Made by a program: the position numbers and the translations under genes
The notes under the pieces: model-generated
Told to the model about the DNA's origin: nothing
What the model saw: only the letters and a program-made list of their open reading frames with translations
Database searches by the model: none
From: Massilia sp. YIM B02769
GTDB lineage: Bacteria; Pseudomonadota; Gammaproteobacteria; Burkholderiales; Burkholderiaceae_D
Direction: 5' to 3'
DNA length: 64,000 nucleotides
NCBI RefSeq assembly: GCF_030411995.1
Contig: NZ_JASNRC010000002.1
Location: 186,001-250,000 of the forward strand
Shown: positions 24,682 through 32,916 of the stretch, piece after piece
Numbering within the stretch: the stretch's first letter is position 1
Layout of the letters: each line of letters opens with the position of its first letter

Positions 24682-24722
24682 ATGGCCGCCGCGGGATCGC
24701 GTGATCTCCGGTGGCCATTTTC
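24682..24722 (+). terminator. Probable terminator after the TPR glycosyltransferase gene
   Basis: The stem ATGGCCGCCG / CGGTGGCCAT (one G-U pair) encloses a loop with an inner GATC-GCGT-GATC hairpin and is followed by TTTTC. It begins 7 bases after the gene's stop. Confidence 0.65.
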
Positions 24723-24855
24723 AGGCAACGAAAGTTCACAATTCATCCTGCATGAAAACGCCGGATTTCAGCCGTGCTCGCATTGCGCATTCACTTTTTT
24801 TCGGGCGTAATGGGCTTATCTCAACGGATACGCCAGACCCGGTGAATTGTTAAAC

Positions 24856-26763
24856 ATGCAGAGACCTCAGATTCCGGTGGACGAGGCGAAACGCCTGGCG
24901 GCCCTCTACGCTACCGAGCTCTACGGCACCGCGCCGGAAGAAGCCTTCGACCGCATCACGCGCCTGGCCGCCAGGCTGTTCGACGTGCCCACCGTCCTGA
25001 TCTCCCTGGTCGGCAGCGATACCCAATGGTTCAAGTCGCGCTGCGGCATGGACGCCCAGTCCGGCCCGCGCGAGACCTCGTTCTGCGGCCACGCCATCCT
25101 CAGCGACCAGCCGCTGGTGGTCGAGGACGCCACCCTCGACGAACGCTTTGCCGACAACCCGAGCGTCATCGGCGCACCCCACATCCGCTTCTACGCCGGC
25201 GTGCAGCTGTATTCGGTCGAGCGCGCCAAGCTGGGCACGCTGTGCGTGATCGACAGCCGCCCGCGCACGATGGACGAGGACGAGCTGGAAGAGCTGTACG
25301 AACTGGGGCGCATGGTCGAGGAACTGATCTACCACCGCCAGCTGGCGCGCGCGGCCCAGGAACTGCATGAGCAGTTGCTGCACAATGCCGCCGTCTCTCC
25401 GGTGCCCGCCGCGGCCGGCCAGGTGAAATACCTGCTGACCCACGACGCCCTCACCGGCCTGGCCAACCGCCAGGCCCTGCTGCGCAGTATCGGCGCCAAC
25501 ATCGCGGCCTGGCAGGCCGCAGGCGCGAGCGCGGTCGTCGCCTGCCTGAACCTGGACCGCTTCAAACAACTGAACGAAGTGCTCGGCCACGAGGTCGGCG
25601 ACGCCGCCCTGGTGACGGTCACGCGCGCCCTGCAAGCACACCTGCGCGAAGGCGACATGCTGGCGCGCGCCGGCAACGACGAGTTCGTCATGCTGCTGAA
25701 CGACCCCGACGGCGAGGAGCGCCTGCTGGCGCGCCTCGGCCAATTGATGGCCGAGGTCAACAGCCACGCCTATGGCGCGGCGGCCGACCTTTCGCTTACC
25801 TGCAGCGTCGGCTTCGCCTGCTATCCGAAGGACGGCGAGGAAGGCGACACCCTGCTCAACAATGCGGTCACCGCCATGCGCCACGCCAAGGCCCAGGGCG
25901 GCGGCCGCATCGAACGCTACGACCCGGCGCAACGGCGCGAGATGGGACGGCGCCTGACCCTGGAAAGCCACCTGCGCCGCGCCCTGGAACGCGAGGAACT
26001 GTTCCTGCAATACCAGCCGAAGATCGCCCTCGACAGCGGGAAACTGGCCGGCTTCGAGGTGCTGCTGCGCTGGCGCCATCCCGAGCACGGCGTGGTGTCG
26101 CCCGAGGAATTCGTGCCGATCGCCGAGGAAACCGGCCTGATCGCGCCGATCGGCGAATGGATCGTCAAGACCGCGGTCGGGCAGTTGGCGGCCTGGCGCG
26201 AAGCCGGCGTGCCCGCGGTGCCGGTGGCGGTGAACCTGTCGGCGCGCCAGTTCATGCAGAGCGACATCGTGGCCATTGTCAGCGAACAGCTGGCCGCCGC
26301 CGAGTTGCCGCCCGCGCTGCTGGAACTGGAACTGACCGAAAGCGTGTCGATGGCCGATCCCGGGCGCAGCATGGTGGTCATGCACAAGCTGAAGTCGCTC
26401 GGCGTGGCGCTCAGCATCGACGACTTCGGCACCGGCTACTCCAGCTTCAGCTACCTGCGCCGCCTGCCGATCGACAAGCTGAAGATCGACAAATCCTTTG
26501 TCCAGGACGTCGCGCACAGCGCAGACTCGCGCACCATCGTGCAGGCGATCGCCGCCATGGCGCACCGCCTGAACCTGGGCGTGGTGGCCGAAGGCGTGGA
26601 AACCGCGGCCCAGGCCGCGGCCCTGCGCGAGGCCGGCTGCGACCAGGCCCAGGGCTTTTTGTATGCGCGCCCGTTGTCGCCTGGCGATGCGGCGGCATTC
26701 ATTGTTGCGCATGGGTCACAGGCGCAGGCGCCTCCCCTGCGTAGCGCCGCCCGGCGCCACTAG
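24856..26763 (+). CDS. GAF-GGDEF-EAL protein (probable c-di-GMP phosphodiesterase)
   Basis: 635 residues from the ATG at 24856 (in-frame TTG at 24847). GAF domain at 15-165 (TQWFKSRCGMD, ETSFCGHAI); GGDEF domain at about 190-355 with the signature changed to AGNDEF near residue 272. EAL domain at about 375-620 with EVLLRW (ExLxR), LELELTES, SIDDFGTGYSS and AEGVET all intact. The cyclase half is probably inactive and may only bind GTP, while the phosphodiesterase half looks functional. Its place before the fliS operon suggests control of motility through local c-di-GMP. Confidence 0.9.
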   Translation: MQRPQIPVDEAKRLAALYATELYGTAPEEAFDRITRLAARLFDVPTVLISLVGSDTQWFKSRCGMDAQSGPRETSFCGHAILSDQPLVVEDATLDERFADNPSVIGAPHIRFYAGVQLYSVERAKLGTLCVIDSRPRTMDEDELEELYELGRMVEELIYHRQLARAAQELHEQLLHNAAVSPVPAAAGQVKYLLTHDALTGLANRQALLRSIGANIAAWQAAGASAVVACLNLDRFKQLNEVLGHEVGDAALVTVTRALQAHLREGDMLARAGNDEFVMLLNDPDGEERLLARLGQLMAEVNSHAYGAAADLSLTCSVGFACYPKDGEEGDTLLNNAVTAMRHAKAQGGGRIERYDPAQRREMGRRLTLESHLRRALEREELFLQYQPKIALDSGKLAGFEVLLRWRHPEHGVVSPEEFVPIAEETGLIAPIGEWIVKTAVGQLAAWREAGVPAVPVAVNLSARQFMQSDIVAIVSEQLAAAELPPALLELELTESVSMADPGRSMVVMHKLKSLGVALSIDDFGTGYSSFSYLRRLPIDKLKIDKSFVQDVAHSADSRTIVQAIAAMAHRLNLGVVAEGVETAAQAAALREAGCDQAQGFLYARPLSPGDAAAFIVAHGSQAQAPPLRSAARRH

Positions 26764-26910
26764 GAGCCTATCCCAGTAGGCCCGAGGAGCGATTGGGCCG
26801 CGTCCTACAACCGATACAATTGTTAACAACTTCTCCAGCTGCGCGCGCCTGGTACACGCATATCATTGTGCCAACGCCGCCCTCTTCCGCCAGCGGGCAT
26901 GGAGAAGTAC

Positions 26911-27108
26911 ATGATACAAAGACGAACCGACGAACAAACCGCCCTGACCGCCGAATACGCCCTGTACCTGGTCGATATCCGCGGCGTCGATTTCGCATTC
27001 AAGTACCTCGACAGCTGCAACGTGCCGCGCGCCATCCTCGCACGCGCCTTACAGTCGCCGCTGCACCGCCGCCACCACGAGCGCCGCAAGCAAACGCGCA
27101 ACGATTGA
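26911..27108 (+). CDS. Small uncharacterised protein
   Basis: 65 residues from the ATG at 26911, which follows GGAG by six bases; upstream in-frame ATGs at 26899 and 26866 are less well placed. The sequence is helical (LTAEYALYLVDIRGVDFAFKYL), then has ARALQSPLHRRHHERRK, a His/Arg-rich, strongly basic tail that could bind nucleic acid. It contains a single Cys and no signal peptide. I do not recognise it. It is freestanding between the GAF-GGDEF-EAL gene and the fliS operon. Confidence 0.6.
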   Translation: MIQRRTDEQTALTAEYALYLVDIRGVDFAFKYLDSCNVPRAILARALQSPLHRRHHERRKQTRND

Positions 27109-27208
27109 TCTTGCTCTTTCCTCCCCGCGCCTTCGTCTGAGGGCGCACAAGCCCTTCCGATTTCTTGCCAGTGCAATAAAAGCGCGATAAGGCATACATT
27201 TCCAGCTC

Positions 27209-27235
27209 TCAAGTCCGGTTAGAAGCTGCCGTTAA
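27209..27235 (+). promoter_or_regulatory. Sigma-28 (FliA) promoter of the fliS operon
   Basis: TCAA, 15 bases, then GCCGTTAA. Against TAAA-N15-GCCGATAA this is one mismatch in each box with exact spacing. It lies about 125 bases before the fliS ATG and nothing else is coded between. Confidence 0.75.
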
Positions 27236-27361
27236 GTGAGTAAACTACCCTCGCTGAAGAATGGCAGGCCGGCCTCGACGCTATCCCGACCAGCTCCAGC
27301 ACGAACTCTGCGGCAAGCGACCAAAGGCGCTTGCGCACAACTGAAGTATTTGGAGGTTCTG

Positions 27362-27805
27362 ATGTTTGGATCGATGCAGCGCGGCGTGAACGCTTACGCA
27401 AAAGTAGGCCTGGAGACTTCGGTCATCGCCGCCTCGCCCCATAAACTGATCGTCATGTTGTACGACGGCGCCCTGAGCGCGATCAAGAACGCCGACAAGC
27501 ACATGTCGGCGGGCCAGATCGCGGAAAAAGGCGCCGCCATTTCGAAGGCACTCGACATCATCAACAATGGCCTGCGCGCCAGTCTGGACAAAAAGGCCGG
27601 TGGCGACATCGCCGGCAACCTGGACTCGCTGTACGCCTACATGACCGAACGCCTGCTCACTGCTAACTTGCAAAACAAGGCTGACATGCTGGAAGAAGTG
27701 CAAACCCTGTTGACCGACCTGCGCGACGCGTGGACCCAGATCGGCGAAAAACCGGCCGCCCCGAGCGCGCTGGCTTCCCACTACCCTGTCATGGCGAGCG
27801 CCTGA
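27362..27805 (+). CDS. fliS: Flagellar export chaperone FliS
   Basis: 147 residues from the ATG at 27362 behind TTGGAGG. Family features: Y in NAYAKVGLETSVIAASPHKLIVMLYDGAL, the four-helix layout and the conserved LYAYMTERLL. FliS binds the C-terminal D0 of flagellin and stops it polymerising in the cytoplasm. It heads the fliS-fliT-fliK-like-flhB-like-ycgR operon; the fliT start overlaps its stop. Confidence 0.95.
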   Translation: MFGSMQRGVNAYAKVGLETSVIAASPHKLIVMLYDGALSAIKNADKHMSAGQIAEKGAAISKALDIINNGLRASLDKKAGGDIAGNLDSLYAYMTERLLTANLQNKADMLEEVQTLLTDLRDAWTQIGEKPAAPSALASHYPVMASA

Positions 27806-28134
27806 TGATGACCGGCCAGGAAGTGCTGTCCGAATACGCCGCCGTTGCCGACCTCACCGGCCAGATGCTCCTCGCCGCCGAAGCCGGCGACTGGGATCAC
27901 CTGACCGAACTCGAACAACGCTGCAGCGTCCATGTCGACCTGCTCAAGAGCGGCGAGGCCGCGGTCCAGCTGAACCCGCTCGGCCGCCAGGCAAAGATCG
28001 ATTGCATCAAGCGCATCCTGGCCGACGACCGCCGCATCCGCGACCTCACCATGCCGTGGATGGCCCACCTGTCCGCCCTGATCAACAACTCCGGTACCCA
28101 GCGCCGCCTCGCCAACGCCTACGGCAGCGTCTGA
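27805..28134 (+). CDS. fliT: Flagellar protein FliT
   Basis: 109 residues. A short helical protein with LTGQMLLAAEAGDWDHLTELEQRC, typical of FliT, the export chaperone for FliD that in enterics also inhibits FlhDC. The ATG at 27805 overlaps the fliS stop (TGATG); a second ATG follows directly. Sequence similarity within FliT is low, so position right after fliS is a large part of the evidence. Confidence 0.88.
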   Translation: MMTGQEVLSEYAAVADLTGQMLLAAEAGDWDHLTELEQRCSVHVDLLKSGEAAVQLNPLGRQAKIDCIKRILADDRRIRDLTMPWMAHLSALINNSGTQRRLANAYGSV

Positions 28135-28148
28135 TTCCTGACTGAACG

Positions 28149-29198
28149 ATGGTCGAGCGCATCCCCAGCCCTGGCGTCAGCGCCCCGCTGCCGGCGCGGC
28201 CGGTGGCGCCGATCGAGCGCACGGCCGACCCGCGCACCGAGGCCTTCGAGCGCGCGCTCTCGACCATGCTCGGCAGCAAAGTGCCGGTGTCGGTACTCTC
28301 GCGCCTGGGCGACGGCAGCTTCATGGTGCGCGTCGCCGACATGCAGGTGCGCATGGCGCTGCCCCCCGGTACCCAGCCCGGCGCCGAACTCTCGATGAAA
28401 GTGCTGGCGGCTTCGCCCCAGCCGACCTTCCAGCTTGGCGACGCCACCCTGCACGGCACGCCCGTGCCGCTCAGCGCGCAGTCGGCTTCCCTTGCCGCCG
28501 CCGTCGCCGCGGCGACTTCCCCTTTGACCCAGGCCGGCGGCCAGCACGAAACGGCCGACCTGAGCCCGGCCGCGCGCCTGCTGGCGCAGGTGCTGCAGGG
28601 CGCCAACGCTGCGCCCGGCGCGGCGTCCGTCACCGGCACCACGCCGCTCGTGCCCCAAGGCGCACCCGATCCGGCCCAGCTGGCAAGCCAGCTGAAGCAG
28701 GCCATCGCGAAAAGCGGCCTGTTCTACGAATCGCATGTGGCCGAATGGGCCGAGGGCAAGCGTCCGCTGTCCGACCTGCTGGGCGAGCCGCAGGCGCAAA
28801 AGGCGCCCGGCACCCCGCCCACCGACCCGGCCCTGGCGCGCATGATCAACATGCAGCTGGCCGGCCAGGAGCAGGGGCAGATCAACTGGCAGGGCCAGCT
28901 GGCGCCGGGCCAGGCCTTCGAGTGGAAAGTCACGCGCGAGGGAGAACAAGGATCGCGCGGCCAGGGCGAACCCGGGCAGGAACCCGGCTGGCAAAGCGGC
29001 CTGCGTTTGCGCTTTGCGCGCCTGGGCGAAGTGAAAGCCAGCATCACCTTGCGCGGCAAGCACGTGCAGATCGACTTGCAGGCGGCCCCGGAGGTGCTGG
29101 CGCCGCTGCGCGAAGGCGCGCCGCGCCTGCAGGACGCGCTGGCGGCGGCCGGCAGCGAGCTGGCGGCGCTGCGCATCCACGGCACGGACACGCCATGA
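28149..29198 (+). CDS. FliK-like hook-length control family protein
   Basis: 349 residues. The middle is Ala/Gln/Pro-rich and disordered. The last about 100 residues (FEWKVTREGEQG, LRLRFARLGEVKASITLRGKHVQIDL) resemble the FliK C-terminal Flg_hook domain. A canonical fliK lies at 36568, so this is a second FliK-type protein. Its stop overlaps the start of the lone FlhB C-terminal domain gene, the natural binding partner of FliK C-termini. Role: probably accessory substrate-specificity control. Confidence 0.75.
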   Translation: MVERIPSPGVSAPLPARPVAPIERTADPRTEAFERALSTMLGSKVPVSVLSRLGDGSFMVRVADMQVRMALPPGTQPGAELSMKVLAASPQPTFQLGDATLHGTPVPLSAQSASLAAAVAAATSPLTQAGGQHETADLSPAARLLAQVLQGANAAPGAASVTGTTPLVPQGAPDPAQLASQLKQAIAKSGLFYESHVAEWAEGKRPLSDLLGEPQAQKAPGTPPTDPALARMINMQLAGQEQGQINWQGQLAPGQAFEWKVTREGEQGSRGQGEPGQEPGWQSGLRLRFARLGEVKASITLRGKHVQIDLQAAPEVLAPLREGAPRLQDALAAAGSELAALRIHGTDTP

Positions 29199-29566
29199 GC
29201 GCCCCGGACCACAAGCAGGCCCAGCGCCAGCAGCGCGCCGTCGCCCTCGCCTATGCGGCGGGCTCAAAGGCGCCGACCGTGGTGGCCAAGGGCCGCGGCC
29301 TGGTGGCCGAGCAGATCATCGGCCGCGCCAAGGACGCCGGCGTCTTCGTGCACGAATCGAAGGAGCTGGTGTCGCTGCTGATGGACATCGACCTCGACGG
29401 CCAGATTCCCCCGGCCCTGTACCGCGCAATTGCGGAACTGTTGGCATGGCTATATCATATTGAGTCAGCGCAACAGCACGGCCGGCCGCTCCCCGCCCCG
29501 CCCGACACCGCGCTCCTCATCGACTCACCTGCATTCCCGGCGGAACAAGATGCAAGCAATTCATGA
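29195..29566 (+). CDS. Stand-alone FlhB C-terminal domain protein (FlhX/YlqH-like)
   Basis: 123 residues. Residues about 12-90 match the part of FlhB that follows the autocleavage site: RAVALAYAAGSKAPTVVAKG, GLVAEQIIGRAKDAGV, then PPALYRAIAELLAWLYHIE. There are no membrane helices and the NPTH cleavage motif is absent; the sequence begins right where the cleaved FlhB fragment would. Similar proteins (FlhX in Helicobacter, YlqH in Bacillus) are known. The tail of about 30 residues is Pro-rich. Coupled by ATGA to the FliK-like gene. Confidence 0.88.
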   Translation: MSAPDHKQAQRQQRAVALAYAAGSKAPTVVAKGRGLVAEQIIGRAKDAGVFVHESKELVSLLMDIDLDGQIPPALYRAIAELLAWLYHIESAQQHGRPLPAPPDTALLIDSPAFPAEQDASNS

Positions 29567-30308
29567 CGCAGAACTGGAAAACTGGCACGACTACGAAGTG
29601 CAGTCGCGCAAGGAAATCGTCGCGCTGCTGCGCCAGATCGGCGAGAAGAAGCAGCTGATCCGCATGAAGATCAAGGGCGAGGCGGACGTGTGCGTCACCT
29701 CTGTCCTGGAAGTCGACCCGGAGAGCGGCCTGTTCATCCTCGACCGCTCGATCAACCGCGAGCAGAACGAGCGCATCCTGCGCGCCGGCCAGGTGATGTG
29801 CGAAACCTATCTCGACAAGATCCGCATCCTGTTCCGCGCCGGCGGCCTGCAGGAACTCGAATTCCAGGGCACGGCCGCGCTGGCCGCGAACATCCCCGAT
29901 TCCCTGATCCGCCTGCAGCGCCGCGAGTTCTACCGCATGCCGACGCCGGTGACGAACCCGGTGCCGGTGCTGGTGCCGATGCCGATCGACCTCGGCGGCG
30001 GCAGCGCCAACTTCCCGCTGGCCGACATCAGCTGCGGCGGCATTGCCCTGCTCGACAACAAGCTGATGCTGAACTCGACCATCGGCCAGACGTTTACCGG
30101 CTGCCGCATCGAGTTGCCGGAGATCGGCACCGTGAATACCTCGCTGCAGGTGAGGAATGCACTGGATGTGACGATGCTGAACAACAAGACCAGCCGCCGG
30201 ATCGGCTGCATGTTCGTGGACATTTCGCGCGCGAACATGGCGGGGGTGCAGCGTTACATTACCAAGCTGGAGCGCGAGCGGAATGCGCGCCTGGCGGGGT
30301 TGATCTGA
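29550..30308 (+). CDS. ycgR: Flagellar brake protein YcgR (PilZ domain)
   Basis: 252 residues from the ATG at 29550, overlapping the previous gene by 17 bases. N-terminal YcgR domain (residues about 15-115), then a PilZ domain from about 120 with the c-di-GMP-binding RRxxxR (LQRREFYRMP) and DISCGGIAL (DxSxxG). When loaded with c-di-GMP, YcgR acts at the motor to slow rotation and bias it. It is the effector for the three c-di-GMP enzymes in the window. Confidence 0.93.
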   Translation: MQAIHDAELENWHDYEVQSRKEIVALLRQIGEKKQLIRMKIKGEADVCVTSVLEVDPESGLFILDRSINREQNERILRAGQVMCETYLDKIRILFRAGGLQELEFQGTAALAANIPDSLIRLQRREFYRMPTPVTNPVPVLVPMPIDLGGGSANFPLADISCGGIALLDNKLMLNSTIGQTFTGCRIELPEIGTVNTSLQVRNALDVTMLNNKTSRRIGCMFVDISRANMAGVQRYITKLERERNARLAGLI

Positions 30309-30328
30309 TCAATCGGTAGCGCTTCCCG

Positions 30329-30489
30329 TACGGTGGGCACTCCGTGCCCACGCGAAAACATGCGTCGTGTTGGCCGGGTTGAGGCCGTGGGCTATGCATT
30401 GAGACGCAGCGTGCCAGAGCATGTCGCAACAATAAAACGAAGCCAACAGCATGCCGGTTTTCGCGTGGGCACGGAGTGCCCACCCTACG
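30329..30489. repeat. Inverted REP pair (REPIN-like)
   Basis: GTACGGTGGGCACTCCGTG... (30329-30355) and its near-exact complement (30462-30489), one mismatch (GTAC versus GTAG head), 106 bases apart. It lies between ycgR and fliE, which are convergent. Confidence 0.8.
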
Positions 30490-30536
30490 GTCCCGGCCGC
30501 AGGCGGGCATTTCCAGCCGCAGGCACGCATCAACGA

Positions 30537-30572
30537 AAAGGGCCGCGCTCCTGCCAAGGAACACGGCCCTTT
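30537..30572 (-). terminator. Terminator after fliE
   Basis: On the minus strand the stem AAAGGGCCG / CGGCCCTTT runs into TTCG, an 18-base loop between. The A/T ends on both sides make it potentially bidirectional, also serving rightward transcripts from ycgR. Confidence 0.75.
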
Positions 30573-30592
30573 CTCTATCCGGCCTGCAATGC

Positions 30593-31006
30593 TTACACCT
30601 GCATATTCATGATCTCGTGATACGCCGAGACCAGTTTATTGCGCACCTGCACCGTCGCCTGGAAGGCAATGCTCGACTTCTGCATCGCGATCATGGTGTC
30701 CGACAGGCTCACGCTGTCGTCGCCCATCGCGAACTTCTGCCCCATCTCTTCCGCCGCCTTCTGCGAATTGCTCACCTGCTGCAGCGAATTCTTCAGCGCA
30801 TCCGAAAAGCTGACCTTCGATGCGCCTTCGTTGGCCGCCGGGGCCGCCACATTGCCGAGCCCGCCAATGCCGCCCAGCCCGCCCAATCCACCAGTACCCA
30901 GCGACGGCGCCGCCGGCTTGGTGGCGGCCGCCTTCAGCTGGTTCATCATGGCCTCGATGCGGCTGCTGTCGATGCCGCCTATGCCGCCGATTCCGCCTAT
31001 GCTCAT
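30593..31006 (-). CDS. fliE: Flagellar hook-basal body protein FliE
   Basis: 137 residues, versus about 104 in E. coli. The C-terminal about 75 residues are typical: FSDALKNSLQQVSNSQ, SLSDTMIAMQKSSIAFQA and VRNKLVSAYHEIMNMQV. The extra length is two Gly-rich stretches, GGIGGIGGI near the start and GTGGLGGLGGIGGLG near residue 40. FliE joins the MS ring to the rod and opens rod export. It diverges from fliF across a 194-base gap. Confidence 0.94.
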   Translation of the reverse strand: MSIGGIGGIGGIDSSRIEAMMNQLKAAATKPAAPSLGTGGLGGLGGIGGLGNVAAPAANEGASKVSFSDALKNSLQQVSNSQKAAEEMGQKFAMGDDSVSLSDTMIAMQKSSIAFQATVQVRNKLVSAYHEIMNMQV

Positions 31007-31126
31007 GGGTTCTCCTATCGATCTCTTGCGTGCCCGCGTACAAAATGTAGTCGAGCGATGTCAGGCTGTCAGATTACCAGTCCACTGACGAGATTTTGCG
31101 TCGAGCAGGAGGGGAAACCACCCCCT

Positions 31127-31142
31127 ATTCAAACGTTTGAAT
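31127..31142. promoter_or_regulatory. Perfect palindrome in the fliE-fliF divergent gap
   Basis: ATTCAAACGTTTGAAT is a perfect 16-base palindrome, 58 bases before the fliF ATG and 121 bases from the fliE start. A GGGG-N6-CCCC motif precedes it by a few bases. It is the obvious candidate for an operator controlling the divergent class II flagellar genes; the binding protein is unknown. Confidence 0.5.
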
Positions 31143-31200
31143 GTTGCCCTACGGCTTCATAATCTCGTCCTGACCTCATTCATCCTCACGGACAACACAC

Positions 31201-32916
31201 ATGGCCGCAACGACTGCTGACGAACTGATCGACACCCCAGCACAGCCGCAACCTTTCCATAAGACCCCGATGGGCAAGAAGGTCGTGATTGGCGGCGGCA
31301 TCGCTGCCGCGCTGGCCGTTGTCGTGGCGATCTGGATGTGGAGCCAGACGCCGGACTACCGCGTCCTGTACGCCAACTACAGCGACAAGGACGGCGGCGC
31401 GATCACCGCCTCGCTCGACCAGATGGGCGTCAAGTACAAGTTTTCGGAAGGCGGCAGCGCCATCCTGGTGCCGGCCGAGCAAGTGCCGGACCTGCGCCTG
31501 AAGCTGGCCGCGCAAGGCTTGCCGAAAGGCGGCAATGTCGGCTTCGAGCTGCTGGAAAACCAGAAGCTGGGCGTGTCGCAGTTCGTCGAGCAGGTGAACT
31601 ACCAGCGTTCGCTGGAAGGCGAGCTGGCCCGTTCGATCCAGTCGCTCGGTTCGGTGGCCGGCGCCCGTGTCCACCTGGCGCTGCCGAAGCCGTCGGTGTT
31701 CGTCCGCGACCAGCAAAAGCCGACCGCCTCGGTCCTGCTGAACCTGCAATCGGGCCGCGCACTCGACCCGGGCCAGGTCAGCGCCATCGTGCACCTGGTG
31801 GCATCGAGCATCCCTGAACTGACCATCGGCAACGTGACCGTGGTCGACCAGAACGGCAATTTGCTCTCCGAGCAACCGAAAGGCAATGGCCTGGGCAAGC
31901 AACTCGACGCCAGCCAGCTGAAGTATGTCGAGCAAGTGCAGCAGAACATCATCAAGCAGGTCGAATCGCTGATTTCGCCGATCGTCGGCAAGGGCAATGT
32001 GCGCGCCGAAGCGACCGCCGAAGTGGACTTCGCGCAAGTCGATACCGCCGCCGAGATGTACAAGCCGAATTCGCCGCCGGAACCGCAGGCGATCCGCAGC
32101 CAGCAGACCTCGGAACAGACCGGCCCGTCGACCGGCAACGCGAATGGCATCCCGGGCGCCCTGTCGAACCAGCCGCCTGGCGTGGCGACCGCCCCGATCG
32201 AAGGCGGCGCTCCTGGCGCGCCGGGTGCCGCACCGGCGCAAACCGGCCCGAGCCGCAAGGATGCAACCACCAACTACGAAGTCGACAAGACCATCCGTTA
32301 CGAGCAGCGTCCGATGGGCGGCATCAAGCGCCTGACGGTGGGCGTGGTGGTGAACTACCGCCGTACCGTCGACCCGGCCACCGGCAAGGTCACCGTCAAG
32401 CCGCTGCCGGCCGCCGAAGTGGCGCAGATCAACGAGCTGGTCAAGCAGGCGATGGGTTACTCGCAAGCACGTGGCGATACCCTGAACGTGGCGAATGCCC
32501 CGTTCGACGGTGTCGACAAACCGGACGAAACCGGCCCGGACTGGTATAAGGATCCTTCCAACCTGCCGCTGGCAATGGAAGTCGGCAAGTACCTGTTGAT
32601 CGCGGCAATCCTGGCTTTCCTGTACTTCCGCATCCTGCGTCCGCTGCTGCGTCCGGTGATGAACAAGTTCGACGAAGTCACCGCCGTGCCGGAAGAAGAG
32701 AAGAAGGACGAGGAAGAAGACGACGACGACAGCAGCACCGTCGAACTCGGCAGCGGCGGCAAGCCGGCGCTGGGTCCGGACGGGATGCCGCTGGAACCGG
32801 AAGAGGAACCGCGGGAACGCAGCTATCGCGCCAACCTGGCGATGGCAAAAGAGATGGCGCGTAACGATCCGCGCATCGTGGCAAACGTGATCAAGGCATG
32901 GGTGGGGTCGGAATAA
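31201..32916 (+). CDS. fliF: Flagellar MS-ring protein FliF
   Basis: 571 residues. Transmembrane helix 1 at about 26-45 (VVIGGGIAAALAVVVAIW) and helix 2 at about 462-482 (YLLIAAILAFLYFRIL) flank the periplasmic ring-building motifs (YANYSDKDGGAITASL and similar). After helix 2 there is an acidic stretch (EEEKKDEEEDDDD) and the C-terminal FliG-binding segment. It forms the MS ring in the inner membrane. The stop overlaps the fliG ATG (TAATG). Confidence 0.96.
   Translation: MAATTADELIDTPAQPQPFHKTPMGKKVVIGGGIAAALAVVVAIWMWSQTPDYRVLYANYSDKDGGAITASLDQMGVKYKFSEGGSAILVPAEQVPDLRLKLAAQGLPKGGNVGFELLENQKLGVSQFVEQVNYQRSLEGELARSIQSLGSVAGARVHLALPKPSVFVRDQQKPTASVLLNLQSGRALDPGQVSAIVHLVASSIPELTIGNVTVVDQNGNLLSEQPKGNGLGKQLDASQLKYVEQVQQNIIKQVESLISPIVGKGNVRAEATAEVDFAQVDTAAEMYKPNSPPEPQAIRSQQTSEQTGPSTGNANGIPGALSNQPPGVATAPIEGGAPGAPGAAPAQTGPSRKDATTNYEVDKTIRYEQRPMGGIKRLTVGVVVNYRRTVDPATGKVTVKPLPAAEVAQINELVKQAMGYSQARGDTLNVANAPFDGVDKPDETGPDWYKDPSNLPLAMEVGKYLLIAAILAFLYFRILRPLLRPVMNKFDEVTAVPEEEKKDEEEDDDDSSTVELGSGGKPALGPDGMPLEPEEEPRERSYRANLAMAKEMARNDPRIVANVIKAWVGSE

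Noticed and set aside
22377-24746. 789-codon minus-strand open frame over the TPR-glycosyltransferase gene
   Set aside because: Repeats in the TPR gene make a repetitive antisense frame; no ribosome site or recognisable domain.
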